The translations under genes and the position numbers were made by a program. A stretch of 46,446 nucleotides of DNA from an uncultured Rivibacter sp. Lineage in GTDB: Bacteria; Pseudomonadota; Gammaproteobacteria; Burkholderiales; Burkholderiaceae. Location of the stretch: contig CAMLLU010000046.1 of NCBI GenBank assembly GCA_946480925.1, positions 1 to 46,446 of the forward strand, read 5' to 3'. Shown here piece by piece: positions 43,158 through 46,446 of this stretch (positions within the stretch are counted from its first letter, which is position 1; every line of letters begins with the position of its first letter). The notes below the pieces were generated by a model. It was given only the letters and a program-made list of their open reading frames with translations, had not been told where the DNA came from and ran no database searches.

Positions 43158-44258
43158 ATGCTCGCGGACCGCCTCAAACTGGCACGGAAAAAGACTGGGA
43201 TGTCCTTGCGGGACTTGGCGGAGGCAATGGGCAACCTTGTCACCGCGCAGGCGATCGGCAAGTACGAACGCGGCGAGAGCGTCCCCAGTTCCGGCGTGCT
43301 GCTGGCTCTCACCAAGGCGCTGAGCGTCTCCCTGACCTACCTGCTCGATACGCGGGAGGTGTCGCTTGCAGGCGTTGAATTCCGCACCAAGGCCAACACG
43401 ACGGCGCGCGACCGCGCCAACGTCGAGACCGAAGTGCTGGAGTGGATCGAGCGCTACCTGCAGATCGAGGTGATCCTTGGCCTCGACAGCGCGCAGTGGC
43501 AATGCCCGCTGGCGAAGCCGCGCGAGCTCAAGAGCGTCGCCGATGCCGAGAAGCTCGCGGACGAAGTTCGTGAGAAGTGGCAGCTCGGTCTTGATCCGAT
43601 CCCGAACATGACCGAACTCCTTGAGGAGAAGGGTCTCAAGGTTCTGACCGTCGAACTACCGGAGCGCGTATCGGGCTTTACCTGCCTCGTGCAGCGCCCC
43701 AAAGGGCAGGCTCCTCTTCCGGTCATCGTCGTCAACAGTCGATTCACGCTCGAGCGGCGGCGGCTGACGCTGGCCCATGAACTGGCCCACCGTCTGATCG
43801 ACACGGACAGCCTCAACGACAAGGACGAGGAGAAGGCCGCGAACCTGTTCGCCGGTGCCTTCCTGATGCCTTCGGAGCACCTGCTCCGCGAGGTTGGCAA
43901 ACATCGCAACGCCTTCGGCTACAACGAGATCATCGATCTCAAGCGCCTTTACCGCGTGAGCGGTGCGGCCCTGCTGGTGCGTCTGCGGCAGCTTGATGTG
44001 ATCTCCGAGTCCAGCCTGATCTATGCCTGGCAGACGATCGCACGGGGCTGGCGGACACAGGAGCCGAACCCTCTGGAGGGGCCGGACGAGATCGGGCAGC
44101 GCGAGAAGGCTCGGCGGTTCGACCGCCTGTGCTATCGCGCGCTTGCGGAGGACCTGATATCGCTGGCCAAGGCGGCGGAGCTGCTGCGCGTGCCCGTAGA
44201 AGAAGTCGAACTCGGACTGAAAGGGCCGCGCACTGATTATGCGGATCGTCGTCAGTGA
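43158..44258 (+). CDS. XRE regulator fused to ImmA/IrrE metallopeptidase
   Basis: A 366-residue two-domain protein. Residues 5-60 form an XRE helix-turn-helix (RLKLARKKTGMSLRDLAEAM, then QAIGKYERGESVPSSG). A linker leads to a DUF955 ImmA/IrrE peptidase domain with the zinc motif HELAH at about 206-210 (LTLAHELAHRLID) and the third-ligand block EEKAANLFAGAFLMPSEHLL. Proteins of this class usually repress a toxin, mobile-element or stress gene and cleave a partner when triggered. It overlaps the PIN gene by 20 bases, so the two are coupled. ATG 43158 starts at the domain; AAGGAG lies somewhat far upstream. Confidence 0.88.
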   Translation: MLADRLKLARKKTGMSLRDLAEAMGNLVTAQAIGKYERGESVPSSGVLLALTKALSVSLTYLLDTREVSLAGVEFRTKANTTARDRANVETEVLEWIERYLQIEVILGLDSAQWQCPLAKPRELKSVADAEKLADEVREKWQLGLDPIPNMTELLEEKGLKVLTVELPERVSGFTCLVQRPKGQAPLPVIVVNSRFTLERRRLTLAHELAHRLIDTDSLNDKDEEKAANLFAGAFLMPSEHLLREVGKHRNAFGYNEIIDLKRLYRVSGAALLVRLRQLDVISESSLIYAWQTIARGWRTQEPNPLEGPDEIGQREKARRFDRLCYRALAEDLISLAKAAELLRVPVEEVELGLKGPRTDYADRRQ

Positions 44259-44754
44259 CAGCAGCTGCCTGATCGATCTCCGCAAGGCGTTCCTCCTCGA
44301 CGCCTTTGTGCGGCTGCCTTACGAGCTGCTCATCCCCAACACGCTCTTTGAGGGCGAGTTGCTGAGGTTCACGACCGCGCAGAAGCGCGCGCTCCTCCGT
44401 GGCGGGTTGCAGGTAATCGACCTTCCCGGCGACCGGGTCACGCGCGCAGTCGAGGTCAGCCGGGAAGTTCCGCGCCTCTCGATCCACGATGGCTTCGCCT
44501 TCGCCCTTGCCGAGCAGCACGAGGGATGCGTGCTGCTCTCCGGCGACGGGGCGCTTCGCACCTACGCGGCAGCGTGCGCATTGGAGGTGCGCGGTGTGCT
44601 CTGGGTCATCGACGAACTGCACCGGCACGAGATCGTGCCCGTCGCGGCCCTACTCGACGCGCTCGCGCTGTTCGCCGCCGACGCGACCGTCCGGCTCCCA
44701 GCGCGCGAAGTCGCGGCATACATCCGACGGTACCAGGCGCTGCGCCAACCTTGA
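44239..44754 (+). CDS. PIN-domain protein, likely RNase toxin
   Basis: A 171-residue PIN-domain protein. Acidic residues fall at the expected places: Asp7 in IVVSDSSCLIDLRK, Glu38/Glu40 in NTLFEGELL, Asp84 in LSIHDGFAFALAEQ and Asp103 in LLSGDGALRTYA. The end GVLWVIDELHRHEIV fits the same fold. PIN domains are Mg-dependent RNases, and many are VapC-type toxins. Translation is coupled to the XRE-ImmA gene by a 20-base overlap, a layout known for regulator-peptidase plus PIN pairs, in which the first gene acts as antidote. Specificity is unknown. Confidence 0.82.
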   Translation: MRIVVSDSSCLIDLRKAFLLDAFVRLPYELLIPNTLFEGELLRFTTAQKRALLRGGLQVIDLPGDRVTRAVEVSREVPRLSIHDGFAFALAEQHEGCVLLSGDGALRTYAAACALEVRGVLWVIDELHRHEIVPVAALLDALALFAADATVRLPAREVAAYIRRYQALRQP

Positions 44755-44879
44755 ATGGGTTGGTCTAGTAAGCAGCGGAAAACGACGCCCTAAACGTCTG
44801 CTTCCGCCGAAACCGGTCGCTGCGCTCGCCGACACCAGCGGCTGCAACCAGTCTGAAGCAGACAGCCCGGAAGCATGTA

Positions 44880-46055
44880 TCAGGTCATACTCACGCCCGC
44901 ACGCTCAGCAACGAGTTCCAACACCCGCATCCTCTGCCCAATCTGATGCCCCGGCGCATACCACTGCCGTGACAACGCCTGCCCGGCCCGCGCCAGCGGC
45001 CCCAGGCGGTGGGGTTGCTGCACCAGCTCGCGCACGCGCTGCACCAGTTGCGGCACATCGGGCGGCACGATCAGCATGGCCTGCCCGTCGGGGTAGCCGG
45101 GGTTCTGCTGCAGGGCGTCGGTGGCCATCATGGCCACGCCGCACAACGAGGCCTCGACACAGCTCCCTGTCGGGAATCCATCAAAGTTGCCCGGGTGCAG
45201 CGTGTACGGCTTGTTGGGCGACACCACCAGGTCCATGCCGGTGAAGAAGCTGCGCAGCCGTGAGGTTTCCATGCGCCCATGAAAGCGGATGCGCTCGCTG
45301 CCCAGTGCGCTCACGTCGATGTCGTCGGGCGTGAAGCTGCCCACCACATGAAAGCGCAGTTGCGGCAGGTCGGCCACGGCATGGGCCATGGCGATGAACT
45401 CGGGGTAGCCCTTGTTCTCGCCGCGGGGCATGTACTTCTCGGCCACGAAGCAGATGTCCAGCGTGTCCTTGCCCTCGCCGAAGTAGGGGCCGTGCGCGGG
45501 CAGGTCGGGCGCAAAGTACAGGGGGTTGACCACCACCCCGGTCACGCTGTGCAGGGGGGGCAGGCGCAGCTGGTGCTGCGCGGCAAACTCGCGCAGGTAG
45601 TCGGCCGTGACCTGCTGGGTGGTGATGATGGCCTGCAGGCTGGGCAGTGACAGCACGCGCTTGAGCTTGTGGTCGCTTTCGGGCTCGCGCAGGCCCAGGC
45701 CGCCGCCGGGGTACAGCGTCAGCACGAAGGGCAGTTGCCGGCGCTCCAGGTGCGGATGAAACAGCACCGCGTTGTTCAGGAAGTTCAGGTAGGCGAAGGC
45801 GCAGCCGTCGAGCGCGTCTTCGGTGAAGTAGTGAACGCGGTCGGCGTGCTCGGGGTAGAGCGCGGCGTATTCGGCATGGCGCGGCGCAAAGTCGCCCAGC
45901 GTGGAGAGGATGCGCAACTGCGGGTAGGCCTGCAGATAGGCGTTGTACTCGGCCACCCGAAAGCCGGTGAGCAGATTGGGGAAGAAGTCATCGAGGATGA
46001 CCCAGGGCCGGCGTTGCAGCCTGCGACGGCGCCACCAGGAGCTGAGGAATTGCAT
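44880..46055 (-). CDS. Glycosyltransferase, GT-B type (family 4-like)
   Basis: A 391-residue glycosyltransferase, probably for a surface polysaccharide. The N-terminal domain begins MQFLSSWWRRRRLQRRPWVI, with a basic stretch that could touch the inner membrane. The C-terminal donor domain shows ICFVAEKYMPRGENKGYPEF, FHVVGSFTPDD, IRFHGRMETSRLRSFFTGMD and the Glu-containing block DGFPTGSCVEASLCGVAMMATD typical of GT4 retaining enzymes. ATG 46055 was chosen at the start of clear protein sequence; the frame runs upstream to 46337 but reads as low-complexity. Substrate unknown. It pairs in theme with the acyltransferase at the other end of the window. Confidence 0.85.
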   Translation of the reverse strand: MQFLSSWWRRRRLQRRPWVILDDFFPNLLTGFRVAEYNAYLQAYPQLRILSTLGDFAPRHAEYAALYPEHADRVHYFTEDALDGCAFAYLNFLNNAVLFHPHLERRQLPFVLTLYPGGGLGLREPESDHKLKRVLSLPSLQAIITTQQVTADYLREFAAQHQLRLPPLHSVTGVVVNPLYFAPDLPAHGPYFGEGKDTLDICFVAEKYMPRGENKGYPEFIAMAHAVADLPQLRFHVVGSFTPDDIDVSALGSERIRFHGRMETSRLRSFFTGMDLVVSPNKPYTLHPGNFDGFPTGSCVEASLCGVAMMATDALQQNPGYPDGQAMLIVPPDVPQLVQRVRELVQQPHRLGPLARAGQALSRQWYAPGHQIGQRMRVLELVAERAGVSMT

Positions 46056-46446
46056 GGTGGGGATTGTCGCAAGCGGCAAAGGGTGGCCAAGGGTGGCCAT
46101 GCCGCCCCGCTGCGGTGGCGTGACGGGGGTGGCCGGGCAGAGTCTCCGACAGGCGGCTTCGGGGCCATCCTCCCTGGATCGGTGTCTGGGGTGAGCCAGA
46201 TGTGCGGCCACTGCAGGCGGCCGTGAGGGATGGCCGCACCGCGTGTCGTCGTGTTCACCGCAAGGCCCGTGGGCTGCATGTCGGAGGCCTGCAGTGTCGT
46301 CGACCTGCCGCGCCTTGCCCATTGGGATGCTTCCCATCGTCCATGTCGGGGATGGACAGGCGCCTTGTTCGTTGTCTGCTCGTTGTTTGCGCGTTGTTTG
46401 CGCGTTGCAGCGGACAGGGCCCTCGCTTGGGGTGGCCGCATAGGGA
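46056..46446. other. Upstream region of the glycosyltransferase gene, no gene seen
   Basis: No supported gene in these 391 bases. GTGCGGCC (46202-46209) and GGCCGCAC (46232-46239) form an inverted repeat that may be a terminator or operator. An 11-bp tandem repeat lies near the right edge (46370-46413). Confidence 0.5.
46370..46413. repeat. 11-bp tandem repeat, about four units
   Basis: CGTTGTTTGCG at 46381-46391 and 46392-46402 is perfect. It is flanked by diverged units CGTTGTCTGCT (46370-46380) and CGTTGCAGCGG (46403-46413). No coding role is evident. Confidence 0.7.

Overview
The window is GC-rich DNA (high third-position GC, Shine-Dalgarno type start sites) that reads as a betaproteobacterium of the order Burkholderiales. 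This placement rests on gene content: CzcI-type metal-efflux genes, IS5/IS701/IS91/Tn3 elements and Burkholderiales-like integrases. No rRNA, tRNA or CRISPR array was seen. Nearly all of the window is accessory DNA. Polysaccharide genes lie at both ends (a PglD/NeuD-type acyltransferase at 492-1157, a glycosyltransferase at 44880-46055), and a relic of a second pglD-like gene lies at about 31.4 kb.

Region 1 (1-1.2 kb): the start of a lipoprotein with a slippage-prone Ala-Pro repeat, then the acyltransferase. Region 2 (1.4-15.8 kb): a graveyard of mobile elements. It has one apparently complete Tn3-family transposase, an IS91-type transposase with its partner tyrosine recombinase, a stub of an IS3 orfA, and four insertion sequences placed head to tail with exactly one YTAR tetranucleotide (CTAG, CTAG, CTAG, CTAA, CTAG) at each boundary. 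Next comes a beheaded, frameshifted second Tn3 tnpA with its intact 38-bp right end, which sits inside a third, different tnpA. A parD-parE toxin-antitoxin pair follows directly.

Region 3 (15.9-27.1 kb): heavy-metal resistance. A leftward operon encodes CzcI-like, CzcC-like, a His-rich anchored periplasmic protein, CzcB-like and CzcA-like (HME-RND) proteins, a His-rich periplasmic protein and a lipoprotein. A second leftward pair encodes a Zn/Cd/Pb-type P1B ATPase and a transglutaminase-like protein, divergent from a CadR/PbrR-like MerR regulator. Both units carry a similar CTWCAGGGTTC half-site, so one regulator may control ATPase export from the cytoplasm and RND export from the periplasm.

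Region 4 (27.2-38.6 kb): pieces of integrative elements. These are a DUF3701-type tyrosine recombinase, a Cys-motif protein, a LysR/tautomerase pair, a RecE-like nuclease with a Gp3-like recombination-directionality-type protein, a folded three-way-junction sequence, small membrane proteins and a second large tyrosine recombinase. About 2.4 kb of apparently non-coding, unusually hairpin-dense DNA follows.

Region 5 (38.6-44.8 kb): candidate defence or stress genes. A two-gene unit encodes a membrane-anchored tandem AAA+ ATPase and a small membrane protein. A ChaC-like gamma-glutamylcyclotransferase follows. Then comes a divergent cluster: leftward, a 48-aa basic protein, a Cas2/VapD-like 100-aa protein, a 47-aa protein and a three-helix membrane protein; rightward, an XRE-ImmA/IrrE protease regulator and a PIN-domain protein. 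An AT-rich inverted repeat sits in the shared promoter. This cluster is the best candidate for an undescribed system.
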